Positions 28,126-36,457 of a stretch of DNA of 64,000 nt are shown one piece after another. Location of the stretch: contig NZ_KV917368.1 of the NCBI RefSeq assembly GCF_002019605.1, forward strand, positions 3,255,517 through 3,319,516. Reading direction: 5' to 3'. Both the position numbers and the translations under genes were made by a program. This DNA comes from Alkalihalobacterium alkalinitrilicum. GTDB taxonomy: Bacteria > Bacillota > Bacilli > Bacillales > Bacillaceae_F. Positions within the stretch are counted from its first letter, which is position 1. Each line of letters begins with the position of its first letter. The notes under the pieces were generated by a model. The model was given only the letters and a program-made list of their open reading frames with translations, did no database searches and was not told the DNA's origin.

Positions 28126-28812
28126 TTAGTCTTCAATTCGGTTCGCCACTCGAATTTCTCCAAATAACTCCTGAGCTAACTCACTTTGATAGTGGATTTG
28201 GATCATTCCCTTGCCTTTTGCAAAAACATATTTTTCATCGCCATCTTTTATTTCTACTTCTATTGCTTCCCACTCTTGATCATTCCAAGTGACCGTAGTT
28301 GTTTCTGGTGGAACTTTTGAAGTGAAAAAGAGTTCATTGAAATTACTTTCTTGGTTTTGCATCCACTCAAATGCTGCTTGCTCTCCTTCTTCTTCAACCA
28401 TTCTTTGGAGCTCTTCATATTTCTCAAACTGTTCCTCAGAAAATTGATGGGTAATGACTACTTTTTGTTCTTCATGATTAACTTGTAATAAACGATAATG
28501 ACCAAGTGCATGTCCTTGGTGACCCGAAACGAAAGCAACATCTTCAGATTGGTAGAGAATGTTCATTCCTAAACCTAGCCCCGTCCCTGGACCATCTGTC
28601 TCAAAACTTGATAAAACCTCGTATTCCTCAATGACATCGGAAAATGTATGCGGATCTTCTTCGACAGCTGGTTCTTCTATTTCTACCTCAACCTCTTCCT
28701 CTACTTTTTCTTCTTCCGTTGGCGCTTCTACTTCTGGAGCTTCTTCATTAGTACCACATCCTGCGATAAGTACGGTTAAACTTAAACCGATGAAAATAAA
28801 TAACCTTTTCAT
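28126..28812 (-). CDS. Predicted lipoprotein
   Basis: A 228-residue exported lipoprotein. The signal peptide MKRLFIFIGLSLTVLIAGC ends in lipobox IAGC with Cys19. It is followed by a low-complexity Glu/Val/Pro linker (about 24-52) and a soluble domain with no motif I can name. The linker probably holds the domain away from the membrane. AAGGAGGG precedes the ATG. Family unknown; single gene. Confidence 0.75.
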   Translation of the reverse strand: MKRLFIFIGLSLTVLIAGCGTNEEAPEVEAPTEEEKVEEEVEVEIEEPAVEEDPHTFSDVIEEYEVLSSFETDGPGTGLGLGMNILYQSEDVAFVSGHQGHALGHYRLLQVNHEEQKVVITHQFSEEQFEKYEELQRMVEEEGEQAAFEWMQNQESNFNELFFTSKVPPETTTVTWNDQEWEAIEVEIKDGDEKYVFAKGKGMIQIHYQSELAQELFGEIRVANRIED

Positions 28813-28859
28813 GAAATCCCTCCTTCCTTGCTACAGGTATTGCCTAAAAAAGGGTAAGG

Positions 28860-29400
28860 AAAACCTGAAACTCCACACGAATAAATTCGGTGGGTTCTAA
28901 GGTACTTGAGGTACTTCTTCTATACCTATGAAAGCTTGATATAGAAACTCATTCCGTTCCCTTAGACTTTCATGGACAAGGCTTGTTCTAATGAACTACC
29001 TTAACGTCCTGTCGGCTCGTTTCAAAACCGTTTATTTGAACTGAATGCCCTACAAGCCCATGCTTGCTAGGGTTTTCGTTTGCTTTAAACGTTTGATTTC
29101 TATATCGTGCAATTCCTTAAATATCGCCCAATACTTCACACATTGTTCTAGATCAAGTCGCTCTTTAGTTGGGGAAACTTTTCTCTTAAAACTCGGCTAC
29201 TTCTACCTTTAAAATCTTTAATGATCTTATGAAGCAATAGTCTAGGCTCAAATTCGATAAAAAGATGAATATGGTCTAGCATAACTTCTATGGATTTAAT
29301 GGTTACATCTTTTTCTTTCTCTACTTCGTATAACACTTTCTTCAACTCGAAGATAAACGATACCATCTTTATGAATAATCCACTCAACATAATAACCTCT
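28860..29400 (-). mobile_element. Decayed IS200/IS605-type element
   Basis: Contains a broken tnpA (29148-29390) and, downstream on the same strand, short frame-shifted pieces (CVKYWAIFKELHDIEIKRLK; EFLYQAFIGIEEVPQV) that are probably remains of the accessory gene region. No intact open frame remains. Limits are approximate. Confidence 0.5.
29148..29390 (-). pseudogene. IS200-family transposase TnpA remnant
   Basis: An 80-codon remnant of the Y1 HUH transposase. The HUH motif is visible in VMLDHIHLFIEFEP, and HKIIKDFKGRSSRVLREKFP matches the region before the catalytic Tyr, which is missing. The N-terminus also lacks the usual first strand. Confidence 0.7.
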
Positions 29401-29542
29401 ATTAAACTATACCTAATTATTCCATATCATTAGTTTATTATCTAATTAATTACTACAGCTTAAGGTTTTTAGTATATTCACAGAGGGTGCAATTCATCCC
29501 CATCAATAAATTACAGGGGCTTTCTTGCGCTAATGTTGTAAA

Positions 29543-30871
29543 TTAATACTTAAAGTTAGAGGGTGCTCTTAGCAACAAGGTGGAACCAATTTTATTACAA
29601 ATGGTTAGATAATGCATAAGTGTTAGCAGAACGACCCCTGTATTCATTCCAATAATAACACCTTTCATTTGGAATTGTTCCATTGAACCTAATACAAACA
29701 TTAATGTAAATGAAACGATCGTTGACCAAACCGCATGGAGAAATGCATCTTTGACTAATCCAAGACCAATTAAGTAGGCTTGCATTGGCATAACAAAATA
29801 GTGGAATAAAAAGTAAAGACATAATAATTGAAGGTAGCCAGCTGCACGAGATGATTCAAAAAATAACGTAGTTAGCGGTTCAGCATACACGTAAAAAATG
29901 GTTACCGCAACTAAACCGTAAAAGAAAGTAAACAGCATCACTTTCTGTAACAACTTTTGCAGCTTTAAATAGTCTCTCTTTGCATAAGCTTCTGAAACGG
30001 TTGGAATGAGAACAATGAGCAGCGAATGTGCTATAAACGCTGGAAAAAAACCTATTGTAAAAGCGACCCCCGCTAACTTTCCATACTGGGCTAATGCAAC
30101 TGCTTCGGTTAGTCCTGAGCGAAGCAACGCCTCTTTAATTAAAAATGGTTTAATCGCAAATGTGACAGCGTGGAAAATCCTTACTCCTGTCGTCGGAATT
30201 GATATTGCCAATAGCTGTTGTCTGACAGTCTTTCCACTTATCTTTTCACTTGGTTCTTTTTTCATAGAGTTTATTTGTAAAAAATAAACAGTAAGTAAAT
30301 ATACAAATACAATAAATTCACTACCAATTAACGTACATATCGCAATAAGAATAGCTAGTTCATGTTCAAAGTTAAACCACTGATATAGGATAACTAATAA
30401 TATGAGTTGAGCTGCCCGACGTAAAAAGTTCGATAATGCAATTTTCCCCATTCGATGCGACCCCATAAAGTACCCTCTAGCGACAGAAGACAAGGAGATA
30501 ATAGGGATTAACAAGATAATCAACCACCGTATCATGGGATGGTAGCGGTCAAAAATTGGAATAAAAGGCAGAATAACGACCACTACTATTAGAAAAATGA
30601 GCATGAAAACTAGGGTAAACCGTAATGTATGCTGAAGCATATTGAGGTGATATTTTTTGTCTTGCTCAGCGATAAATTTAGAAATAGAAATTGGCAACTC
30701 TATACTGGCAAGAACAACGAGCAATATAATGGTCGGCAGGATAGACATATACCGTCCTAATCCTTCATCACCTAATTCTCTAGCTAATACCATATTAATT
30801 ATAAATTCAAGGCACTCGCTTAAAAATGCCGCAACGACTAACAATAGTGCACCTTTAAAAAATGTTTTCAT
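29543..30871 (-). CDS. Polysaccharide/lipid II flippase-like membrane protein (SpoVB/YkvU type)
   Basis: A member of the MOP superfamily (MVF/Wzx/SpoVB branch) with 12-14 hydrophobic helices. KTFFKGALLLVVAAFLSECL is the usual first helix, and RGYFMGSHRMGKIALSNFLRR is a conserved cytoplasmic loop. At 442 residues it is nearer to B. subtilis YkvU (about 445) than to SpoVB (518). These proteins flip lipid-linked cell-wall or spore-cortex precursors. A longer frame extends 48 codons upstream, but ATG 30871 has AAGGAG at six bases and starts at the first helix. Confidence 0.82.
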   Translation of the reverse strand: MKTFFKGALLLVVAAFLSECLEFIINMVLARELGDEGLGRYMSILPTIILLVVLASIELPISISKFIAEQDKKYHLNMLQHTLRFTLVFMLIFLIVVVVILPFIPIFDRYHPMIRWLIILLIPIISLSSVARGYFMGSHRMGKIALSNFLRRAAQLILLVILYQWFNFEHELAILIAICTLIGSEFIVFVYLLTVYFLQINSMKKEPSEKISGKTVRQQLLAISIPTTGVRIFHAVTFAIKPFLIKEALLRSGLTEAVALAQYGKLAGVAFTIGFFPAFIAHSLLIVLIPTVSEAYAKRDYLKLQKLLQKVMLFTFFYGLVAVTIFYVYAEPLTTLFFESSRAAGYLQLLCLYFLFHYFVMPMQAYLIGLGLVKDAFLHAVWSTIVSFTLMFVLGSMEQFQMKGVIIGMNTGVVLLTLMHYLTICNKIGSTLLLRAPSNFKY

Positions 30872-31047
30872 GAGTCTCTCCTTATCTATACATACTTCTT
30901 CTATATAGATATGAGACAAGTCTACAGAATATTTTAATCTAGTTATTATTTTATCTCTTATTTTAAATTCTATAGACAAATCATTTACATTTATTATATA
31001 TTTATTGAACAACACCTAGTTCGATTAACCTAGAAAGGGTGATCTTG

Positions 31048-32352
31048 ATGTTTTTCCAACTGAAAAAAAAGCCTGACTTTCAACCTCGTATCGAATTAAA
31101 TGCAGGAGAACATTTTATATTAAGTGATAAAGAAAAAGAATTACGTCTCGAATACATGAATTTTCAAAAAGAACACGCTCTTCTATTAAAGGAGTTACAA
31201 CCTTTTGTTTTACAAATTTCAGACCAAGTTCTTGGAAAAATACTAGATCATGTTTTCAAATTTCAAATGCTAGAAGAAATTGCTACAAAACACTCCTCTC
31301 GTGAACGATTGTACGAGGTGTTTCAATATTATTTAAAGTCTTTATTTTCTGGAGAAATTAATGATGCATACTTACTGCAACGTCAAAAAATTGGAGGCTC
31401 TCACAATAAAGGACGGCTACCGATCGGTTGGTTTCTAGCAACGTATCAACTTTTTCAAACCCTACTTATCCCTCAACTTGTCAAATATTATGAAGGTGAA
31501 CCTGAAAAGTTAGGGAAAGCCATCATCGCTGTTACACATGCTATTAATTTTGACTCTCAACTGATCGTAGAAACCTATATTCAAAGTCGTATCGATGAAA
31601 TTGAAGCTTTAAATGCTGCAAACCATCAACTTCAACAGGAACTTACAGGAATAAGCCAAGAACTTGCTTCCACGATTGAACAAACGGAAGCTACAACAAC
31701 AAACACGGCTGAAAAAGCAGTTCGAATAGGAATGGACACTGAAAATACGGTCAAGAGTAGCCAAAATCTTAATCAATTAATGAGCAAAAGTGAAGGTGAC
31801 ATGGTTGAGATGGAAATTTCTTTTTCATCCTTGATGAAAGAAGTTAATCTTTCTCTAGAAAAAATTGATCAAATGAAGGAGATATCCAATCAAATCAATA
31901 CGATGACAGCTGAAATAGAGAAAATCGCTGATCAAACGAACTTATTAGCTTTGAACGCATCTATTGAAGCTGCACGTGCGGGTGAACACGGGAAAGGCTT
32001 TTCTGTCGTTGCAACCGAAGTACGAAAGCTTGCTGAGTCGTCCAAACAATTAAGTAATGACATTATTACACTCGTCATTGAAAGTAACCAAAATATTTCA
32101 AGCCTTATTAATACGATGAACTTAATGACTCAATCGACTGAAACTTCAAATAAGAGCTTAAAGACTGTAAAAAATGGCTTAGTTACTGTACGAATGGAAA
32201 TGGAACAATACTCATCCATGTTCCAAAGCAACAAAAAAGATATTGATGACATTATTTCTGCTATTCAAGAGATTAATACAGCAACAGGAAATTTAGCCTT
32301 TTTATCCACTTCATTAACTGAAAAAGCTGAAAATCTTAAAACGAATGATTAA
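31048..32352 (+). CDS. hemAT: Heme-based aerotaxis transducer HemAT
   Basis: Globin-coupled sensor of about 434 residues that signals oxygen to the chemotaxis machinery. Residues 25-180 form the globin domain; the proximal heme ligand is probably H119 in KIGGSHNKG, matching H123 of B. subtilis HemAT. The C-terminal half is a soluble MCP signalling domain with the hairpin tip [20 protein letters not shown] and [16 protein letters not shown]. No membrane segment, as for other HemAT. ATG 31048 has AAAGGGTG before it. Divergent from the ykvU-like gene. Confidence 0.93.
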   Translation: MFFQLKKKPDFQPRIELNAGEHFILSDKEKELRLEYMNFQKEHALLLKELQPFVLQISDQVLGKILDHVFKFQMLEEIATKHSSRERLYEVFQYYLKSLFSGEINDAYLLQRQKIGGSHNKGRLPIGWFLATYQLFQTLLIPQLVKYYEGEPEKLGKAIIAVTHAINFDSQLIVETYIQSRIDEIEALNAANHQLQQELTGISQELASTIEQTEATTTNTAEKAVRIGMDTENTVKSSQNLNQLMSKSEGDMVEMEISFSSLMKEVNLSLEKIDQMKEISNQINTMTAEIEKIADQTNLLALNASIEAARAGEHGKGFSVVATEVRKLAESSKQLSNDIITLVIESNQNISSLINTMNLMTQSTETSNKSLKTVKNGLVTVRMEMEQYSSMFQSNKKDIDDIISAIQEINTATGNLAFLSTSLTEKAENLKTND

Positions 32353-32380
32353 AGTATTTAAAAGCGATTGCTTAATTAAT

Positions 32381-32420
32381 AGGAAAAGACCAGAATGAGT
32401 CGTCATTCTGGTCTTTTCCT
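32381..32420. terminator. Bidirectional terminator between hemAT and the aminotransferase gene
   Basis: Perfect 18-bp stem AGGAAAAGACCAGAATGA with its complement, GTCG loop, flanked by A and T tracts. It serves two convergent genes. Confidence 0.95.
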
Positions 32421-32423
32421 TTC

Positions 32424-33767
32424 TTAAACTTTTAACAATGCTTTTTTAATCGTATCAATAATAAATTTGACGTCTTCAACCTCAATTGTTAAAGGTGGTG
32501 AAATCGCTAACACATTATTGAACCCTGCGACGGTTGCACCGTTTTTTCCGATGATTAAACCATTCTCTTTACAAGCATTTAAAACTTTGTTAACTCGTTC
32601 TACACCAAGAGGATCTTTTGACTCTTTATTTGCTACTAATTCAATACCAATTAATAGTCCTTTCCCACGGACGTCACCTACGTGAGGATGGTGTTGTATC
32701 GCAGCTGTTAGTTCGTTAATCAACTGTTCGCCTACTTGTTTAGAACGTTCAAACAAATTTTCCTTCTCCATAATCTCTAAATTTTTCAAAGCGACTGCAC
32801 ATGCTGCTGGACTACCACCAAATGTGTTGACGTGACGAAAATAATCATACTCGCCAGACCCATTAAATGCCTCATAAATCTCACGTTTTACTGCCGTTGC
32901 CGATAAAGGCAAATAAGCACTCGTAATCCCTTTTGCCATCGTAATAACATCAGGTTTCACCCCGTAGTTCATAAACCCAAACGGCTTACCCGTTCGTCCA
33001 AAGCCGCAAATCACTTCATCAGCAATTAAAAGTGCTCCATGCTGTTCACAAACTTCTTTAACGCCTGCCATATACTTATCTGGTGGAATTAAAATACCGC
33101 CACCTGTAATAATCGGCTCCATAATGACAGCGGCAACCGTTTCACTTAGTTCCCATGTCATCGCTTGGTCAATGGCCTCAACTGACTTTAACTTTCTCGG
33201 AGGGACACTGGGGTCTTCAGGGGTTCGGTATGAGTCGGGAGGCGGGACATGGACGAAGCCTGTCGCTAATGGTTCATACTTATACTTCCGCTGGGCTTGA
33301 CCCGTTGCTGCAAGAGTCGCAATCGTATTTCCGTGGTAGCTACGGTATCTAGAAATTATTTTATAACGGTGATGCTCTCCTTTTTGCAAATGATATTGCC
33401 GAGCGATTTTAAAGGCCGTTTCATTTGCCTCTGACCCACTATTGGAAAAGAAAATAACATAGCCGCCACCTAGCATATCATTAAGTTTTTCAGCCAACTC
33501 AATTGCTGGTCGGTGACTTTGGGTTAACGGATAATAAGCAAGTTGTTTCATCTGTTCATAAGCAACATCTGCAAATTCAGTTCTTCCATAGCCTGCATTG
33601 ACACACCATAACCCAGCCATTGCATCTAAATATCTTTTGCCGTCAGTATCAGTGATCCATGCACCTTTCGCTTCTTTTATGACCATCGTTTCCTTTGGAC
33701 TATAAGGCTTCATCGCATGCCACACATACTTCTCATCTTTCGCTAACAGTTCATCCTTCTCTCTCAT
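32424..33767 (-). CDS. Class III aminotransferase (YhxA / taurine-pyruvate transaminase type)
   Basis: PLP-dependent omega-aminotransferase of 447 residues. Visible: FFSNSGSEANETAFKIAR (phosphate binding), YRSYHGNTIATLAATG, IADEVICGFGRTG (Asp to the pyridine N) and the Schiff-base Lys in ITMAKGITSAYLPLSA. The subfamily includes taurine-pyruvate and beta-alanine-pyruvate transaminases and B. subtilis YhxA; the amino donor cannot be fixed from sequence. ATG 33767 with GGAGGAGG is preferred over a start six codons upstream. Confidence 0.88.
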   Translation of the reverse strand: MREKDELLAKDEKYVWHAMKPYSPKETMVIKEAKGAWITDTDGKRYLDAMAGLWCVNAGYGRTEFADVAYEQMKQLAYYPLTQSHRPAIELAEKLNDMLGGGYVIFFSNSGSEANETAFKIARQYHLQKGEHHRYKIISRYRSYHGNTIATLAATGQAQRKYKYEPLATGFVHVPPPDSYRTPEDPSVPPRKLKSVEAIDQAMTWELSETVAAVIMEPIITGGGILIPPDKYMAGVKEVCEQHGALLIADEVICGFGRTGKPFGFMNYGVKPDVITMAKGITSAYLPLSATAVKREIYEAFNGSGEYDYFRHVNTFGGSPAACAVALKNLEIMEKENLFERSKQVGEQLINELTAAIQHHPHVGDVRGKGLLIGIELVANKESKDPLGVERVNKVLNACKENGLIIGKNGATVAGFNNVLAISPPLTIEVEDVKFIIDTIKKALLKV

Positions 33768-33917
33768 CTTAACGTCCTCCTCCATTTTGTTAAGTCAAAC
33801 TCGCCAGGGGTGTCGTTGTTCGTCGGGATGAAAAACAGATGATACTCGATCCTATATTAGAAGCTATGAGTAACCGAACATGAGAATGCATGAAGCGTTA
33901 TAAATTTGAATATATAA

Positions 33918-33956
33918 AAAAACAGTTCACTCTCAAAATGAATGAACTGCATGATT
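33918..33956 (-). terminator. Terminator of pgmB
   Basis: Arms CAGTTCA and TGAACTG with a 13-base loop, followed on the minus strand by TTTTTTT, just after the stop of the gene at 33960. Confidence 0.85.
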
Positions 33957-33959
33957 TTA

Positions 33960-34631
33960 CTATTGCACGGAAAGTTTTACAAATGTTTGTAACTTTGTAA
34001 GTGTAATTTCACTTGTTTGATATACATGCCAATTTGCTGCTTTTACTGCCGCATGGGAACCGACTCCGATCGAGAACATTTCTGTTTGTTTTATTGCTTT
34101 GATCCCAGCTTCACTATCTTCAATGGCAATACAATTTTGCGGTGGGACTTTAAGCGCATCTGCTGCTTTCAGAAAAATTTCAGGATGAGGTTTCATGTTT
34201 TTCACTTCACCGATATCAACTACATGTTCGAAAAAAGAGTTTATCCCTAAATTCCCCAAAACGGTTCTTGCATTAGAGCTTGCAGACGCAATGGCCATTT
34301 TTATCCGATGTTCTTTTAGTTCCATTAGAAACTTATACATTCCTGGTAAAACATCATCTTTCGTTAATTTTTGTATAAGCTGTCGATAATACTCATTCTT
34401 TCGGTTTCCTAATGCTTGTTTTTGATCTGAAGTGAAGGAAATATCACTGTTTTTTACAAGCTCATCAATCAGCGCTGCCCGACTCATCCCTTGCATTTTT
34501 TGATTTAATTCTCTTTCAAAAGGAATCCCCAGCTCATCGGCGACTTGTTTTGTAGCTAAATAATGATACTCAACCGTATCAGCGAGGACACCGTCTAAAT
34601 CAAAGATCACGGCATTATATGTTTGTTTCAT
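33960..34631 (-). CDS. pgmB: Beta-phosphoglucomutase (HAD superfamily)
   Basis: Interconverts beta-glucose 1-phosphate and glucose 6-phosphate in maltose or trehalose breakdown. HAD motif I FDLDGVLADT supplies the nucleophile Asp and acid/base Asp. Cap residues EYHYLATKQVADELG and QGMSR, motif II IASAS, motif III Lys in MKPHPEIF and motif IV IEDSEAGI follow the lactococcal enzyme closely. Length 223. ATG 34631 is chosen over a TTG eight codons upstream. Immediately after the rRNA methyltransferase gene; no sugar transporter is near. Confidence 0.85.
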   Translation of the reverse strand: MKQTYNAVIFDLDGVLADTVEYHYLATKQVADELGIPFERELNQKMQGMSRAALIDELVKNSDISFTSDQKQALGNRKNEYYRQLIQKLTKDDVLPGMYKFLMELKEHRIKMAIASASSNARTVLGNLGINSFFEHVVDIGEVKNMKPHPEIFLKAADALKVPPQNCIAIEDSEAGIKAIKQTEMFSIGVGSHAAVKAANWHVYQTSEITLTKLQTFVKLSVQ

Positions 34632-34651
34632 AACGTTTTGTTCAACCCAAT

Positions 34652-35851
34652 TCAACCTTTTATTTTTTGGATAAAAACGACCTTTAAATAATTTCCTTCT
34701 GGAAATTCTTTAGCCGTCTTAAAGTCACTTGGAAGTGTATATTCCTCTAAATACTTGAATTTTCCACTCATTTCTTTAAATGCTCTTTCAATCATCCCTT
34801 TGAACTTCTTCATGCCAAAGGAACTTGCATTCGTTGAAGCGACAATCACTCCATCATCTTCTGTGATCGCGATCGTTTCTTTAAGTAAGTTTGTATAATC
34901 TTTAGCCGCACTAAACGTATGCTTCTTCGACCTGGCAAAGCTCGGTGGGTCTAAAATCACCATACCAAATTTCAAATTCTTCTTTCCTGCATATTTAAAA
35001 TAGTGAAAGACATCCTCAACAATAATGTCTTGCGCCTCATAATCAATATGGTTAATACTAAATTGTTCGATTGTTTTACTTAAACTTCGATTAGCTAAGT
35101 CGACACTCGTCGTTTTCTTCGCTCCACCTAACGCGGCAAACACGGAAAAAGCTCCCGTATAGGAAAATGTGTTCAATACCGTTTTCCCTTTTGCATACTT
35201 ATCTCGGATTGTTTTTCTAACTTCACGTTGGTCTAAAAAGACACCAACCATTGCCCCCTCATTTAAGTAGATGGCAAATTGAACGCCATTTTCCTTTACA
35301 ATAATAGGAAATTCCCCTTGTTCTCCAGTAACAAAATCATCTTCTTCAATGTACTTTCCGTCTGTAGCGAACCGCTTTTTCTGATAAATTGCTTTATAAT
35401 CTGTTGTGGCTTTCAGAGCATTAATAATCTCATTTCTATATTTATAAATTCCTTGATTATACCAGTGTATTAAGTAATAACCATCGAAATATTCAATCGT
35501 TAAGCCGCCAATTCCATCTCCTTCACCATTAAAAACTCGAAATGCAGTTGTATCAGGGTCATTAAAAAATTCCGCTCGCCCTTTTAAAGCAGTCGCTATT
35601 TTATCTTCAAAAAAATCTTGTTCAAATTTTTCCAATTCGTTTTTTGTCAAAACCCAGCCATACCCTTTATTTTGCCTTCCATAATAGCCTTTAGCTATAA
35701 AACGGTGCTTCGTATCCACCAGTTTGACAACTTCGCCTTCATCCTTCACATCATTCCAGTTTGAAATGGCCTCTTTCGTTAATATAGGAAAGCCATTTTT
35801 ATACTCATTAATAAACTTGGGCTTCACGTATAAAATCATTTCTTCGCTCAT
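34652..35851 (-). CDS. Class I rRNA methyltransferase (RlmI/YwbD type)
   Basis: SAM-dependent 23S rRNA (cytosine-C5) methyltransferase family protein of 399 residues. The order is an N-terminal PUA domain (LYVKPKFINEYKNGFP to GYYGRQNKGYGWVL), a beta-hairpin linker, and a Rossmann methyltransferase with LNTFSYTGAFSVFAALGGA (SAM loop) and VILDPPSFARSKK (catalytic DPP motif). This fits RlmI of E. coli and YwbD of B. subtilis. ATG 35851 has AAAGGA seven bases ahead. Followed closely by pgmB. Confidence 0.85.
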   Translation of the reverse strand: MSEEMILYVKPKFINEYKNGFPILTKEAISNWNDVKDEGEVVKLVDTKHRFIAKGYYGRQNKGYGWVLTKNELEKFEQDFFEDKIATALKGRAEFFNDPDTTAFRVFNGEGDGIGGLTIEYFDGYYLIHWYNQGIYKYRNEIINALKATTDYKAIYQKKRFATDGKYIEEDDFVTGEQGEFPIIVKENGVQFAIYLNEGAMVGVFLDQREVRKTIRDKYAKGKTVLNTFSYTGAFSVFAALGGAKKTTSVDLANRSLSKTIEQFSINHIDYEAQDIIVEDVFHYFKYAGKKNLKFGMVILDPPSFARSKKHTFSAAKDYTNLLKETIAITEDDGVIVASTNASSFGMKKFKGMIERAFKEMSGKFKYLEEYTLPSDFKTAKEFPEGNYLKVVFIQKIKG

Positions 35852-36250
35852 CGTTTCATCCTTTACCACTATTAAGTCTCTAGTACTGCAACACGTTCAA
35901 TATGTATCAACATAAAATCGCAAACATAAAAAAAGATGTTGTAGTGTTTTACCATGATAAATGAAAACAGGTGTCCAATGCAACGGATGGTAGTTCTCAT
36001 GTTACTTTATTAGTAATCTAAGCCATAACCAAAAAATGCAAAAAGGCTGTGGTACCTGACTAAAGGTGATTACATCAGGCAACACAACCCTTATTATAGC
36101 GGATTAACGAGGTGTTTAGTTTTTTGTGTAATTTTTAAAGCCCATTCAGGTTTTTTAGTCAGAGTTCGGGATCATTTCCCTTGATATCTCTTTAATCAAC
36201 GGCTAATTTTAGTTATCTTGCTGAATGTGAACTTCTTTTTATAATCTCCT
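35852..36250. other. Intergenic stretch
   Basis: About 400 bases between the copA-associated gene and the rRNA methyltransferase gene. It must hold the methyltransferase promoter. No convincing hairpin terminator, gene or repeat was found. Confidence 0.35.
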
Positions 36251-36457
36251 TTAGTTGTTGTGAAGTTTCTGTTCGAAGTTATCCTCATCCTCTATTGGAT
36301 CTTCAACAATACCGTAGGACTCTTCACCATGATCCGTATGGTCACTGTGTATATTACCGCTCTCCAAAGGATTTGCCCCAGTTATCAAAGTGTAGCCCCC
36401 TATGACAAGGGCCAAATAAAGAATGCCTGCAAACAACCACCATTTTTTATTACTCAT
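36251..36457 (-). CDS. Small membrane protein of the copper operon
   Basis: A 68-residue protein with one membrane helix (about 6-26, WWLFAGILYLALVIGGYTLI). An outward acidic segment contains HSDHTDHGEE, three His in six residues, which could bind Cu(I/II). The ATG overlaps the copA stop by one base (TAATG), so it is translated with CopA. Not a family I can name. By position, it may pass copper leaving CopA or help its assembly (inference). Confidence 0.7.
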   Translation of the reverse strand: MSNKKWWLFAGILYLALVIGGYTLITGANPLESGNIHSDHTDHGEESYGIVEDPIEDEDNFEQKLHNN

